Source of the DNA: Pseudomonadota bacterium
Lineage (GTDB): Bacteria; Pseudomonadota; Gammaproteobacteria; Pseudomonadales; Pseudomonadaceae
Assembly (NCBI GenBank): GCA_023388335.1
Contig: JAEWGL010000096.1
Coordinates: 1 to 9,844, forward strand
DNA: 9,844 bases
Direction: 5' to 3'
The notes under the pieces are model-generated. The model saw nothing but the letters and a program-made list of their open reading frames with translations, had not been told where the DNA came from and did no database searches. The translations under genes were made by a program, and so were the position numbers. Of the stretch, positions 1 through 6,777 are shown piece by piece; positions within the stretch are counted from its first letter, which is position 1, and every line of letters begins with the position of its first letter.

Positions 1-1184
1 GCGTATTCCACAGCACCGCGCACCGCACGCTGCTGGTCGAGTCGGTCGCCGAAGGCGCTGGCGTATTGGCGCTGTCGCCTCGGGCCAACCGCATCGTCAT
101 CGAAGAAGGTGGCAAGCTGCTGCCACTGAGCCTGGACAACCCGCACCCTGAAGTTTCTTTCAGCGCATTGTGGGGCAAGGTCTGGTACGAGAATTACGAC
201 GAGCCCAAGTACGTCTGGCAGTCAACCGCCTCCAACACCGATTTCGAACCCAAGCTGAGCCTGTCGCCGCTGACCTTCGGTACCCTGAAGGCCGCGTTCT
301 ACGCGATGATCCTCGCCGCGCCCCTGGCCATTGCCGCCGCTATCTACACCGCCTACTTCATGGCCCCCGGCATGCGCCGCAAGGTCAAGCCGGTGATCGA
401 GCTGATGGAAGCGATGCCGACGGTGATCCTCGGCTTCTTCGCCGGCTTGTTCCTGGCGCCGTACCTGGAAGGCCACCTGCCTGGCGTGTTCAGCCTGTTC
501 ATGCTGATGCCGATCGGCATCCTGCTGGCTGGCTTCACCTGGAGCCGTCTGCCCGAGTCGATCCGCCTGCGCGTGCCGGATGGCTGGGAAGCCGCGATCC
601 TGATCCCGGTGATCCTGTTCACCGGCTGGTTCGCGCTGTACATGAGCCCCTTCCTGGAAACCTGGTTCTTCGGCGGTGACATGCGCCTGTGGATCACCAA
701 CGACCTGGGCATTACCTACGACCAGCGCAATGCCCTGGTGGTCGGTATCGCCATGGGCTTCGCGGTGATCCCAAACATCTACTCGATCGCCGAAGACGCC
801 GTGTTCAGCGTGCCGCGCAGCCTTACCCTGGGCTCCCTGGCCTTGGGCGCCACGCCCTGGCAGACCCTGACCCGCGTGGTGATCCTGACCGCAAGCCCAG
901 GAATCTTCTCGGCGCTGATGATCGGCATAGGCCGTGCGGTCGGTGAAACCATGATCGTGCTGATGGCCACCGGCAACACCCCAGTCATGGAGCTGAACCT
1001 GTTCGAAGGCATGCGTACCCTGGCCGCCAACGTGGCGGTGGAGATGCCTGAATCGGAAGTTGGCGGCAGTCACTACCGCGTGCTGTTCCTCGCCGCACTG
1101 GTGCTGCTGATGTTCACCTTCGTGATGAACACCCTGGCCGAGCTGATTCGCCAGCGTCTGCGCAAGAAATACTCGTCGCTTTGA
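1..1184 (+). CDS. pstC: Phosphate ABC transporter permease PstC, 5' end missing
   Basis: Inner-membrane permease of the PstSCAB high-affinity phosphate importer, paired with PstA to form the channel. The frame is open from base 3 to the TGA at 1182-1184 (393 residues visible), so the gene starts upstream of the window; the TTG at 66 is not its start. The first ~85 visible residues are hydrophilic and belong to a periplasmic region. Hydrophobic segments follow at about nt 285-365, 415-465, 490-545, 595-660, 735-790, 890-960 and 1080-1135. The binding-protein-dependent permease EAA-type loop, which docks on the ATPase, lies at about nt 790-890 (EDAVFSVPRSLTLG then SLALGATPWQTL). The tail is basic (RQRLRKKYSSL). 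E. coli PstC is about 320 residues, so a visible C-terminal part this long fits the enlarged PstC of Pseudomonas. pstA begins 17 nt downstream, so the two are cotranscribed. Confidence 0.95.
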   Translation, partial: VFHSTAHRTLLVESVAEGAGVLALSPRANRIVIEEGGKLLPLSLDNPHPEVSFSALWGKVWYENYDEPKYVWQSTASNTDFEPKLSLSPLTFGTLKAAFYAMILAAPLAIAAAIYTAYFMAPGMRRKVKPVIELMEAMPTVILGFFAGLFLAPYLEGHLPGVFSLFMLMPIGILLAGFTWSRLPESIRLRVPDGWEAAILIPVILFTGWFALYMSPFLETWFFGGDMRLWITNDLGITYDQRNALVVGIAMGFAVIPNIYSIAEDAVFSVPRSLTLGSLALGATPWQTLTRVVILTASPGIFSALMIGIGRAVGETMIVLMATGNTPVMELNLFEGMRTLAANVAVEMPESEVGGSHYRVLFLAALVLLMFTFVMNTLAELIRQRLRKKYSSL

Positions 1185-1201
1185 TAGAAAGGTAGAGATC
1201 C

Positions 1202-2872
1202 GTGAAAAAGGATTCCCTCAAAGGCTGGTTCAAGAGCGGCGCCCCCGGCGTCTGGATCAGTGGTGGCGCGGTCGCCATCGCCGTGATCATGACCGTGGGT
1301 CTGCTCGCCGTGATCGCCGTCCGCGGCCTGGGCCACTTCTGGCCGGCCGACCTCATCCAGGCCACCTACAAGGTGCCAGGCCAGGCCGACCACGTGGTCG
1401 TCGGTGAAGTGGTGCAGAAGGAACAAGTGCCGCTGGCGCGTCTGAAAGGCGCCGGCCTGCCGGTGCCGGACGACGGGCCGGAGTTCATGACCCGTGAGCT
1501 GATCAAGGTGGGCAACCGTGACCTGAACGGCAGCGACTTTATCTGGGTCGTCGGTGATTGGCTGGTGGATCAGAAGACCCCAGCCGAGCTGATCGCCCTG
1601 GAGCGTCGCGAGTGGGGCAACTTCTATGGCTACCTGGTCAGCGTCAAGGAGCAGGGCCGCGTGGTGGCCGAGGGCGAAGCCGCCTGGGTCGAACTGCAGG
1701 CGCGACTCAAGCGCGCCAGCAAGCTGGCCGGTGAACTGCAGACCCTGGAAAAGAAAGACATCGGTGCCATCAACCACGGCCTTGAGCGCCTGCGCCTGCA
1801 GGCCCGCAAGCTGGAACTGGGCGGCAAGCTGGACGCCACCGCCCAGGCGGACAGCGAAGCCGAGCGCGCCGAGCTGAACAACCGCTACAAGGCCATCGAG
1901 GCACGCCTGGGCAGCCTGCACGCCGACTTCAGCCGCGACAGCCTGGTGGCCCGGGACGGCAATGGCCGCGAAGTCGAGATCAACCTCGACAAGGTGGTCC
2001 ACGCCTACCAGCCAAACGCCATGGGCGGCGTGACCAAACTGGGCACCTACTTTGCCAAGGTCTGGGAGTTTCTCAGCGACGACCCGCGTGAAGCCAACAC
2101 CGAGGGCGGTATCTTCCCGGCCATCTTCGGTACCGTGATGATGACCCTGATCATGGCCGTTATCGTCACCCCGTTCGGCGTACTGGCCGCGGTCTATCTG
2201 CGCGAATACGCCCGCCAGGGGCCAGTGACGCGGCTGATCCGCATCGCGGTGAACAACCTGGCCGGCGTCCCGGCGATCGTCTACGGGGTGTTCGGCCTGG
2301 GCTTCTTCGTCTATGTGCTCGGTGGCTCGCTGGACCGCCTGTTCTTCCCCGAAGCCTTGCCGGCGCCGACCCTCGGCACCCCGGGCCTGCTGTGGGCTTC
2401 GCTGACCCTGGCGCTGCTGGCGGTGCCGGTGGTGATCGTCGCCACCGAGGAAGGCCTGGCGCGGATTCCGCGGACCGTGCGCGAAGGCTCCCTGGCCCTT
2501 GGCGCGACCAAGGCAGAGACGTTGTGGAAGATTGTCCTGCCGATGGCCAGCCCGGCGATGATGACCGGCATGATCCTCGCCGTGGCCCGCGCCGCGGGCG
2601 AAGTAGCGCCGTTGATGCTGGTGGGTGTGGTCAAGCTGGCGCCGTCGCTGCCGGTGGACGGCAACTACCCGTACCTGCACCTTGACCAGAAGATCATGCA
2701 CCTGGGCTTCCACATCTACGACGTCGGCTTCCAGAGCCCCAACGTCGAGGCCGCGCGGCCGCTGGTATACGCCACCGCGCTGCTGCTGGTGATGGTGATC
2801 GCCTCGCTCAACCTTTCCGCCGTCTGGATCCGTAACCACCTGCGCGAGAAGTACAAGGCGCTGGACAGCTGA
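1202..2872 (+). CDS. pstA: Phosphate ABC transporter permease PstA with large periplasmic insert
   Basis: Second permease of the Pst phosphate importer. It is 556 residues, nearly twice the ~300 of E. coli PstA. A first membrane helix (about 19-41) is followed by a hydrophilic region (about 45-300), then the transport core (about 305-545). The EAA-type loop is at about 416-450 (EEGLARIPRTVREGSLALGA), followed by PMASPAMMTGMILAVARAAGE. The N-terminal part corresponds to the extension known as DUF3333 in PstA proteins. Residues ~155-245 are rich in Leu, Glu, Lys and Ala with heptad-like spacing, suggesting a coiled coil in the periplasm. The start is GTG at 1202, with AAAGG (1188-1192) about 9 nt upstream and only 17 nt after pstC stops. 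A 96-nt gap holding a heptad inverted repeat separates it from pstB. The identification is certain; the role of the insert is unknown. Confidence 0.95.
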   Translation: MKKDSLKGWFKSGAPGVWISGGAVAIAVIMTVGLLAVIAVRGLGHFWPADLIQATYKVPGQADHVVVGEVVQKEQVPLARLKGAGLPVPDDGPEFMTRELIKVGNRDLNGSDFIWVVGDWLVDQKTPAELIALERREWGNFYGYLVSVKEQGRVVAEGEAAWVELQARLKRASKLAGELQTLEKKDIGAINHGLERLRLQARKLELGGKLDATAQADSEAERAELNNRYKAIEARLGSLHADFSRDSLVARDGNGREVEINLDKVVHAYQPNAMGGVTKLGTYFAKVWEFLSDDPREANTEGGIFPAIFGTVMMTLIMAVIVTPFGVLAAVYLREYARQGPVTRLIRIAVNNLAGVPAIVYGVFGLGFFVYVLGGSLDRLFFPEALPAPTLGTPGLLWASLTLALLAVPVVIVATEEGLARIPRTVREGSLALGATKAETLWKIVLPMASPAMMTGMILAVARAAGEVAPLMLVGVVKLAPSLPVDGNYPYLHLDQKIMHLGFHIYDVGFQSPNVEAARPLVYATALLLVMVIASLNLSAVWIRNHLREKYKALDS

Positions 2873-2878
2873 TCCACG

Positions 2879-2952
2879 AGCTATAAGCCACAAGCGGCAA
2901 GCTACACGCCGCTTTGCCCTAACGTGCAGCGTGCAGCGTGAAGCTTGCAGCT
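2879..2952 (+). repeat. Heptad inverted-repeat element 1 (pstA-pstB gap)
   Basis: Four 7-bp units run from 2879 to 2906 (AGCTATA, AGCCACA, AGCGGCA, AGCTACA). After an 18-nt spacer, four units in inverted orientation run from 2925 to 2952 (TGCAGCG, TGCAGCG, TGAAGCT, TGCAGCT). Each opposing pair matches at about 5 of 7 positions, so an imperfect hairpin is possible. The second arm ends 3 nt before the pstB ribosome binding site. It begins 7 nt after the pstA stop and fills most of that gap. It is the most degenerate of the three related elements in the window. There is no U-tract, so it is not a typical terminator. Confidence 0.8.
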
Positions 2953-2954
2953 AC

Positions 2955-2961
2955 AACGGAG
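2955..2961 (+). promoter_or_regulatory. Ribosome binding site of pstB
   Basis: AACGGAG at 2955-2961 lies 7 nt before the ATG at 2969. This favours that ATG over the in-frame TTG at 2945, which lies inside the heptad repeat and has no such site. Confidence 0.75.
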
Positions 2962-2968
2962 TGAGACC

Positions 2969-3802
2969 ATGCAACACGAAACCCATGCTCATGGCATCGA
3001 CATGTCGGCCCTGGGCCGCGACAAGCAAAGCCTGCGTCTGGCCGACGAGACCGTGGCCATCGAAGTGCCCGGCCTGAGCCTGTACTACGGCGACAAGCAG
3101 GCGCTGTTCGACGTCAGCCTGAACATCCCCAAGCAGCGCGTGACTGCCTTCATCGGCCCGTCCGGCTGCGGCAAGTCGACCCTGCTGCGGACCTTCAACC
3201 GCATGAACGACCTGGTCGACGGTTGCCGTGTCGACGGCGCGATCAACCTGTACGGCAGCAATATCTACCGCAAGGGCGAAGACGTGGCCGAGCTGCGTCG
3301 CCGGGTCGGCATGGTGTTCCAGAAGCCCAACCCGTTCCCAAAGACCATCTACGAGAACGTGGTCTACGGCCTGCGCATCCAGGGCATCAACAAGAAGCGC
3401 GTGCTCGACGAGGCTGTCGAATGGGCGCTCAAGGGTGCTGCGCTGTGGGACGAGGTCAAGGACCGCCTGCATGACTCGGCGCTCGGCCTGTCCGGTGGCC
3501 AGCAGCAGCGTCTGGTGATCGCCCGTACCATCGCCGTGGAGCCCGAAGTGCTGCTGCTCGACGAGCCGTGCTCGGCATTGGACCCGATCTCGACCCTGAA
3601 GGTCGAAGAGCTGATCTATGAATTGAAATCCAAGTACACCATCGTCATCGTGACCCACAACATGCAGCAGGCGGCGCGTGTGTCGGACTACACCGCCTTC
3701 ATGTACATGGGCAAACTGGTGGAATACGGCGACACCGACACGCTGTTCACCAACCCGGCGAAAAAGCAGACCGAAGACTACATCACCGGCCGGTATGGCT
3801 AG
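2969..3802 (+). CDS. pstB: Phosphate ABC transporter ATPase PstB
   Basis: Cytoplasmic ATPase that powers PstCA phosphate import; 277 residues from the ATG at 2969. All ABC signatures are present: Walker A GPSGCGKST (63-71), Q-loop VFQKPNPFP with Gln118 (the QKPNPFP form is typical of PstB), signature LSGGQQQR (174-181), Walker B VLLLDEP (194-200) and the switch histidine in THNM (His230). The first ~30 residues, with several His (MQHETHAHG), are an N-terminal extension beyond the ABC core. The ATG was preferred to the TTG at 2945 because it has a Shine-Dalgarno at good distance and the extra eight codons are repeat sequence. Part of the pstCAB-phoU operon; phoU follows after 115 nt holding a second heptad element. 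Confidence 0.97.
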   Translation: MQHETHAHGIDMSALGRDKQSLRLADETVAIEVPGLSLYYGDKQALFDVSLNIPKQRVTAFIGPSGCGKSTLLRTFNRMNDLVDGCRVDGAINLYGSNIYRKGEDVAELRRRVGMVFQKPNPFPKTIYENVVYGLRIQGINKKRVLDEAVEWALKGAALWDEVKDRLHDSALGLSGGQQQRLVIARTIAVEPEVLLLDEPCSALDPISTLKVEELIYELKSKYTIVIVTHNMQQAARVSDYTAFMYMGKLVEYGDTDTLFTNPAKKQTEDYITGRYG

Positions 3803-3806
3803 AAGC

Positions 3807-3899
3807 AGCTGCAAGCTGCAAGCTGCAAGAATGGCGGCGAGCACGAACTCAAGGCACGACACGGACAAACTTGAAGCTTGAAGCTTGCAACTTGAAGCT
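3807..3899 (+). repeat. Heptad inverted-repeat element 2 (pstB-phoU gap)
   Basis: Three perfect AGCTGCA units (3807-3827) start 4 nt after the pstB stop. After a 44-nt spacer come four inverted units at 3872-3899 (TGAAGCT, TGAAGCT, TGCAACT, TGAAGCT). The left arm 3807-3829 can pair with the right arm starting at 3870 at about 20 of 23 positions, which would make a long stem in the pstCAB-phoU transcript. The right arm ends 7 nt before the phoU ribosome binding site. Neither the spacer nor the arms have plausible coding content, and no U-tract follows. Confidence 0.85.
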
Positions 3900-3906
3900 T
3901 CTTCGC

Positions 3907-3910
3907 GGAG
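3907..3910 (+). promoter_or_regulatory. Ribosome binding site of phoU
   Basis: GGAG at 3907-3910 lies 7 nt before the ATG at 3918. It supports that start over the TTG at 3885, which lies within the heptad repeat. Confidence 0.7.
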
Positions 3911-3917
3911 CGAAAGC

Positions 3918-4688
3918 ATGATTAACAAAGACAGCCTCACCCATCACATCTCCCAGCAGTTCAACGCTGAGCTCGAGGACGTGCGCAGCCACCTGCTGGC
4001 GATGGGTGGCCTGGTCGAGAAGCAGGTCAACGACGCGGTCACCGCGCTGATCGAAGCCGACTCGGGCCTGGCCCAACAGGTGCGCGAGGTCGATGAGCAG
4101 ATCAACCAGATGGAACGCAATATCGACGAGGAGTGCGTGCGCATCCTCGCCCGTCGCCAGCCGGCGGCATCCGACCTGCGCCTGATCATCAGCATCTCCA
4201 AGTCGGTGATCGACCTGGAGCGCATCGGTGACGAATCGACCAAGATCGCCCGGCGCGCCATCCAGTTGTGCGAGGAAGGCGAGTCACCCCGCGGCTACGT
4301 CGAGGTCCGGCATATCGGCGACCAGGTGCGCAACATGGTCCGTGACGCCCTGGACGCCTTTGCCCGCTTCGACGCCGACCTGGCGCTGTCCGTGGCGCAG
4401 TACGACAAGACCATCGACCGCGAGTACAAGACGGCCTTGCGCGAGTTGGTGACCTACATGATGGAAGACCCGCGTTCGATTTCGCGGGTGCTGAGCGTGA
4501 TCTGGGCGCTGCGCTCGCTGGAGCGGATCGGTGACCACGCTCGCAACATCTCGGAGCTGGTGATCTACCTGGTACGTGGCACCGACGTGCGCCACATGGG
4601 CCTGAAGCGGATGAAGGCCGAGGTCGAGGGCAACCGTGGCGATGATGCTCAAAGCGCTAATGTTTCGGCGGCATCGGACGATAAATAA
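3918..4688 (+). CDS. phoU: Phosphate signalling protein PhoU
   Basis: Cytoplasmic negative regulator that couples the state of the Pst transporter to the PhoR kinase and restrains phosphate uptake. It has 256 residues and is almost entirely helical by composition. It shows the two tandem PhoU repeats with their metal-binding motifs: ERIGDESTKIARRA (from about 101) and ERIGDHARNISELV (from about 202). The last ~25 residues (EVEGNRGDDAQSANVS and after) are polar and probably disordered, extending beyond the fold. The start is ATG 3918 with GGAG 7 nt upstream. It is the last gene of the pst operon: a strong terminator begins 16 nt after its stop. Identification is firm from motifs and position. 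Confidence 0.96.
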   Translation: MINKDSLTHHISQQFNAELEDVRSHLLAMGGLVEKQVNDAVTALIEADSGLAQQVREVDEQINQMERNIDEECVRILARRQPAASDLRLIISISKSVIDLERIGDESTKIARRAIQLCEEGESPRGYVEVRHIGDQVRNMVRDALDAFARFDADLALSVAQYDKTIDREYKTALRELVTYMMEDPRSISRVLSVIWALRSLERIGDHARNISELVIYLVRGTDVRHMGLKRMKAEVEGNRGDDAQSANVSAASDDK

Positions 4689-4704
4689 GCTGTCCCTCTG
4701 CACG

Positions 4705-4730
4705 AACGCCCGGCTCAGGCCGGGCGTTTT
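4705..4730 (+). terminator. Intrinsic terminator of the pstCAB-phoU operon
   Basis: Perfect 10-bp stem AACGCCCGGC (4705-4714) / GCCGGGCGTT (4719-4728) with a TCAG loop, running into TTTT (4727-4730), then CGTTTG. It lies just after phoU and should end the operon, making the downstream response regulator a separate transcription unit. Confidence 0.9.
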
Positions 4731-4810
4731 CGTTTGTGCGCGAGCAGGCAGCGAGCAGCCGCGAACGCGATGATGAATCCCGGCGTGGGCAGTTTTCGGC
4801 AAATGGCCAG

Positions 4811-4832
4811 TAGTCGGCGGTATGCTAGTCGG
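4811..4832 (+). promoter_or_regulatory. Possible promoter with flanking direct repeats, response regulator gene
   Basis: A -10-like TATGCT (4821-4826) lies about 25 nt before the ATG at 4851. It is bracketed by two copies of TAGTCGG (4811-4817 and 4826-4832, 15 bp apart). I see no good -35 hexamer at normal spacing, so a promoter is inferred mainly from the terminator upstream and the position. The repeats could be an operator or chance. Confidence 0.3.
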
Positions 4833-4839
4833 GATTGAT

Positions 4840-4845
4840 TAGGAG
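4840..4845 (+). promoter_or_regulatory. Ribosome binding site of the response regulator gene
   Basis: TAGGAG at 4840-4845 lies 5 nt before ATG 4851. It overlaps the alternative in-frame GTG at 4845, which therefore cannot use it, so the ATG is the start. Confidence 0.75.
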
Positions 4846-4850
4846 TGGCG

Positions 4851-5729
4851 ATGAGTAAAGTCAATGTGCTGGTTGTGGATGATGCGCCCTTCATCCGTGA
4901 CCTGGTGAAGAAGTGCCTGCGTAACGCCTTCCCTGGCGTTTTTCTCGAAGACGCCATCAACGGCCGCAAGGCACAGGCTATGCTGAGCCGGGAGCGTTTC
5001 GACCTGGTGCTGTGCGACTGGGAAATGCCGGAAATGTCTGGTCTCGAGCTGCTGACCTGGTGCCGTGAACAGCCTGGGATGAAGACCTTGCAGTTCATCA
5101 TGGTGACCAGCCGTGGCGACAAGGAGAACGTGGTGCAGGCCATCCAGGCCGGTGTTTCGGACTTCGTCGGCAAACCCTTCACCAATGAGCAGCTGCTGAC
5201 CAAGGTGAAAAAGGCCTTGGCCCGTGTCGGCAAGCTCGACGTCCTGATTGGCAATGGCCGTGCGCGCCTCAACCCGGCGTTCGCCAACGATTCGCTCAAC
5301 GCCCTCACCGGCGGCCGCGCAGAGACCGTCAAGGCCGCCCCGGCCACTACGGCCCCGGCCGCTCGGCCGCCGGCCAGCAGTGTTGCCCCCGTCGGTCGTG
5401 GCCAGGGTCAGCTGCGCCTGGCCAGCGGCGCCCAGCCCTGTGTGATCAAGGCGCTGAGCCTCAAGGAAGCGCTGCTGGTGGTCCGCCGCGGTGAGGTGTT
5501 GCCCCAGGTTCTGGAAGGGGCCGTGCTGGACCTGGAGCAGGGCGAGCAGGCCGAGACCGCGCGCCTCAATGGCTACCTGCATGCCATCGCGGCCCTGGAG
5601 CCCAAGGCGGACAGTGACTGGCTGCAGCTGACCTTCAAGTTCGTCGACCAGGACGCGGAGAAGCTCGACTACCTGTCGCGCCTGATCGCCCGGGGTAAGG
5701 CGCAGAAGCATTTCATTCCCGGAGCGTGA
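4851..5729 (+). CDS. CheY-like response regulator with unassigned C-terminal domain
   Basis: Two-component response regulator of 292 residues. The receiver domain (about 1-125) has every key residue: acidic pair Asp10-Asp11 in VLVVDDAPF, phosphoacceptor Asp56 in LVLCDWEMPEMSG, Thr86 in FIMVTSRGD and Lys108 in VGKPF. An Ala/Pro-rich linker (about 160-185) leads to a C-terminal domain (about 186-292) with no helix-turn-helix, HD, GGDEF or EAL motif. Its end (LQLTFKFVDQDAEKLDYLSR, then LIARGKAQK) loosely resembles the last strand and helix of PilZ domains, but the RxxxR and D/NxSxxG cyclic-di-GMP signatures are absent. So it is probably a degenerate PilZ-like or protein-binding output. No partner kinase lies beside it. 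It follows the pst operon terminator and is probably transcribed alone. Linkage to phosphate rests on position only. Confidence 0.85.
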   Translation: MSKVNVLVVDDAPFIRDLVKKCLRNAFPGVFLEDAINGRKAQAMLSRERFDLVLCDWEMPEMSGLELLTWCREQPGMKTLQFIMVTSRGDKENVVQAIQAGVSDFVGKPFTNEQLLTKVKKALARVGKLDVLIGNGRARLNPAFANDSLNALTGGRAETVKAAPATTAPAARPPASSVAPVGRGQGQLRLASGAQPCVIKALSLKEALLVVRRGEVLPQVLEGAVLDLEQGEQAETARLNGYLHAIAALEPKADSDWLQLTFKFVDQDAEKLDYLSRLIARGKAQKHFIPGA

Positions 5730-5740
5730 GCGAGCGGCCT

Positions 5741-5759
5741 AGGACTGCCCAGCGGTCCT
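5741..5759 (+). other. Small hairpin after the response regulator gene
   Basis: AGGACTGC (5741-5748) and GCGGTCCT (5752-5759) form an 8-bp stem with one U-G pair and a 3-nt CCA loop, 12 nt after the stop codon. No U-tract follows, so it may stabilise the 3' end or act as a weak terminator. Confidence 0.4.
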
Positions 5760-5824
5760 GTACCTCAGCGCTGTGTTCACCCGACCAACTGCCATTCCCG
5801 CCAGAGCCCCCGCTGCTAGTCTTC

Positions 5825-5841
5825 GACAGATCATAACTGTC
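5825..5841 (+). promoter_or_regulatory. Dyad GACAG-N7-CTGTC before the M23 peptidase gene
   Basis: Perfect 5-bp inverted repeat (5825-5829 and 5837-5841) with an AT-rich 7-nt centre, ending 14 nt before the start codon. It could be an operator. The right half reads CTGTCAC, like one half of a Pho box, but there is no second half 11 bp away. The rest of this 126-bp gap has no clear promoter. Confidence 0.25.
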
Positions 5842-5855
5842 ACAATGCCACTACG

Positions 5856-6755
5856 ATGCCTATTCATCTCCCGCTGTTCTGTGCCTTGCTCATGGCCTCG
5901 GCGTCGAGTCTGGCGATGACGCTCTACAAGACCACCGATGGCCTGGGTGTGGTTACTTATTCGTACCAACCCACCCCGGGCGCCAGGGCCTTCGTTTTGC
6001 GTGAACAGAGGGTCGAGCGCCTGGACGACCAGGTGCGCCTGCAGGCCACCGAGGTCGAGGGGGGCGTGCGTTTCTCGGCACGCAATGACCTGTTTTCGCC
6101 GGTCGAGGTGGAGCTGCGGCTTGAGCGCCTGGGCAATGCCCAAGGCGGGACGGGGCCGCGGATCGTCAGGCGGGTGGTGGCGCCGCGCTCCAACCAGATG
6201 CTGACGGAGGTGCTGGCGCGCAAAGCCGGCGCGCCGGTCAGCTACAAGAAGACCTTCCGCCATGCCATGGGTGATCCCGCGCAACGCCCGCAGGCGTTCC
6301 GCTATCCGCACCCCTGGCGCGGCGGGCCGTTCCGCCTGGCCCAGGGCGCCAATGGCCGCTACAGCCACTTCGGACCGAAGAGCCGCTACGCCATGGACAT
6401 CGCCATGCCCGAGGGCACCCCGATCATCGCGGCGCGGGGCGGCGTGGTGGTGAAGGTAGAGAACGGCCAGAGCGGGCGCGGTACGCACCCTTCCGGCAAT
6501 TTCGTGAGGATTCTGCACCCCGACGGCACCATGGGTGTCTACCTGCACCTGATGCGCGGCTCGCTGGTGGTGGGCGAAGGCCAGCGGGTGGACCAGGGCG
6601 ATCTACTGGCGCATTCCGGTAACACTGGCAACAGCACCGGCCCGCACCTGCACTTCGTGGTGCAGCGCAATGTCGGGCTGGCCCTGGAGTCGATCCCCTA
6701 CCAGTTCGAGCGGCCGCTGGAGGGGTTGCCAGACTTCACAGCCGGCAATCCCTGA
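5856..6755 (+). CDS. Secreted M23-family (LytM-type) peptidase
   Basis: Probable zinc metallopeptidase acting on peptidoglycan cross-links in the envelope; 299 residues. Residues 1-20 form a signal-peptide-like hydrophobic stretch ending ASSLA, though the N-region lacks Lys/Arg. Residues ~21-45 (LYKTTDGLGVVTYSYQPTPG) resemble the DUF4124 motif of cell-envelope proteins. The M23 domain spans about 160-275: metal ligands likely include His171 and Asp181 (YAMDIAMPEGTP), with His231 in VYLHL and the catalytic/ligand pair HLH at 264-266 in STGPHLHF. All needed residues seem present, so it is probably active. ATG 5856 is the first possible start after the in-frame TAG at 5817. It has no visible Shine-Dalgarno, so translation may be weak. 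The gene stops 22 bp from the convergent CBS-protein gene. Substrate is unknown. Confidence 0.85.
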   Translation: MPIHLPLFCALLMASASSLAMTLYKTTDGLGVVTYSYQPTPGARAFVLREQRVERLDDQVRLQATEVEGGVRFSARNDLFSPVEVELRLERLGNAQGGTGPRIVRRVVAPRSNQMLTEVLARKAGAPVSYKKTFRHAMGDPAQRPQAFRYPHPWRGGPFRLAQGANGRYSHFGPKSRYAMDIAMPEGTPIIAARGGVVVKVENGQSGRGTHPSGNFVRILHPDGTMGVYLHLMRGSLVVGEGQRVDQGDLLAHSGNTGNSTGPHLHFVVQRNVGLALESIPYQFERPLEGLPDFTAGNP

Positions 6756-6777
6756 ACCCCGTTGCGCGCCTGCCCGC

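Noticed and set aside
66..68. TTG at 66 as the start of pstC
   Set aside because: The frame is open to the window edge without a stop, no ribosome binding site precedes it, and PstC needs further N-terminal sequence including its first membrane helix.
1073..2893. 606-codon open frame antisense to pstA
   Set aside because: It mirrors pstA in a GC-rich sequence, has a low-complexity His/Gln/Arg-rich product with no family resemblance, and pstA is unmistakable.
4839..5711. 290-codon antisense frame over the response regulator gene
   Set aside because: The receiver-domain residues on the plus strand are intact and there is no independent ribosome binding site or family match for the antisense product.
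5826..5843. Pho box upstream of the M23 gene
   Set aside because: CTGTCAC at 5837 fits one half-site, but the sequence 11 bp upstream (ACAGATC) does not match the second half.
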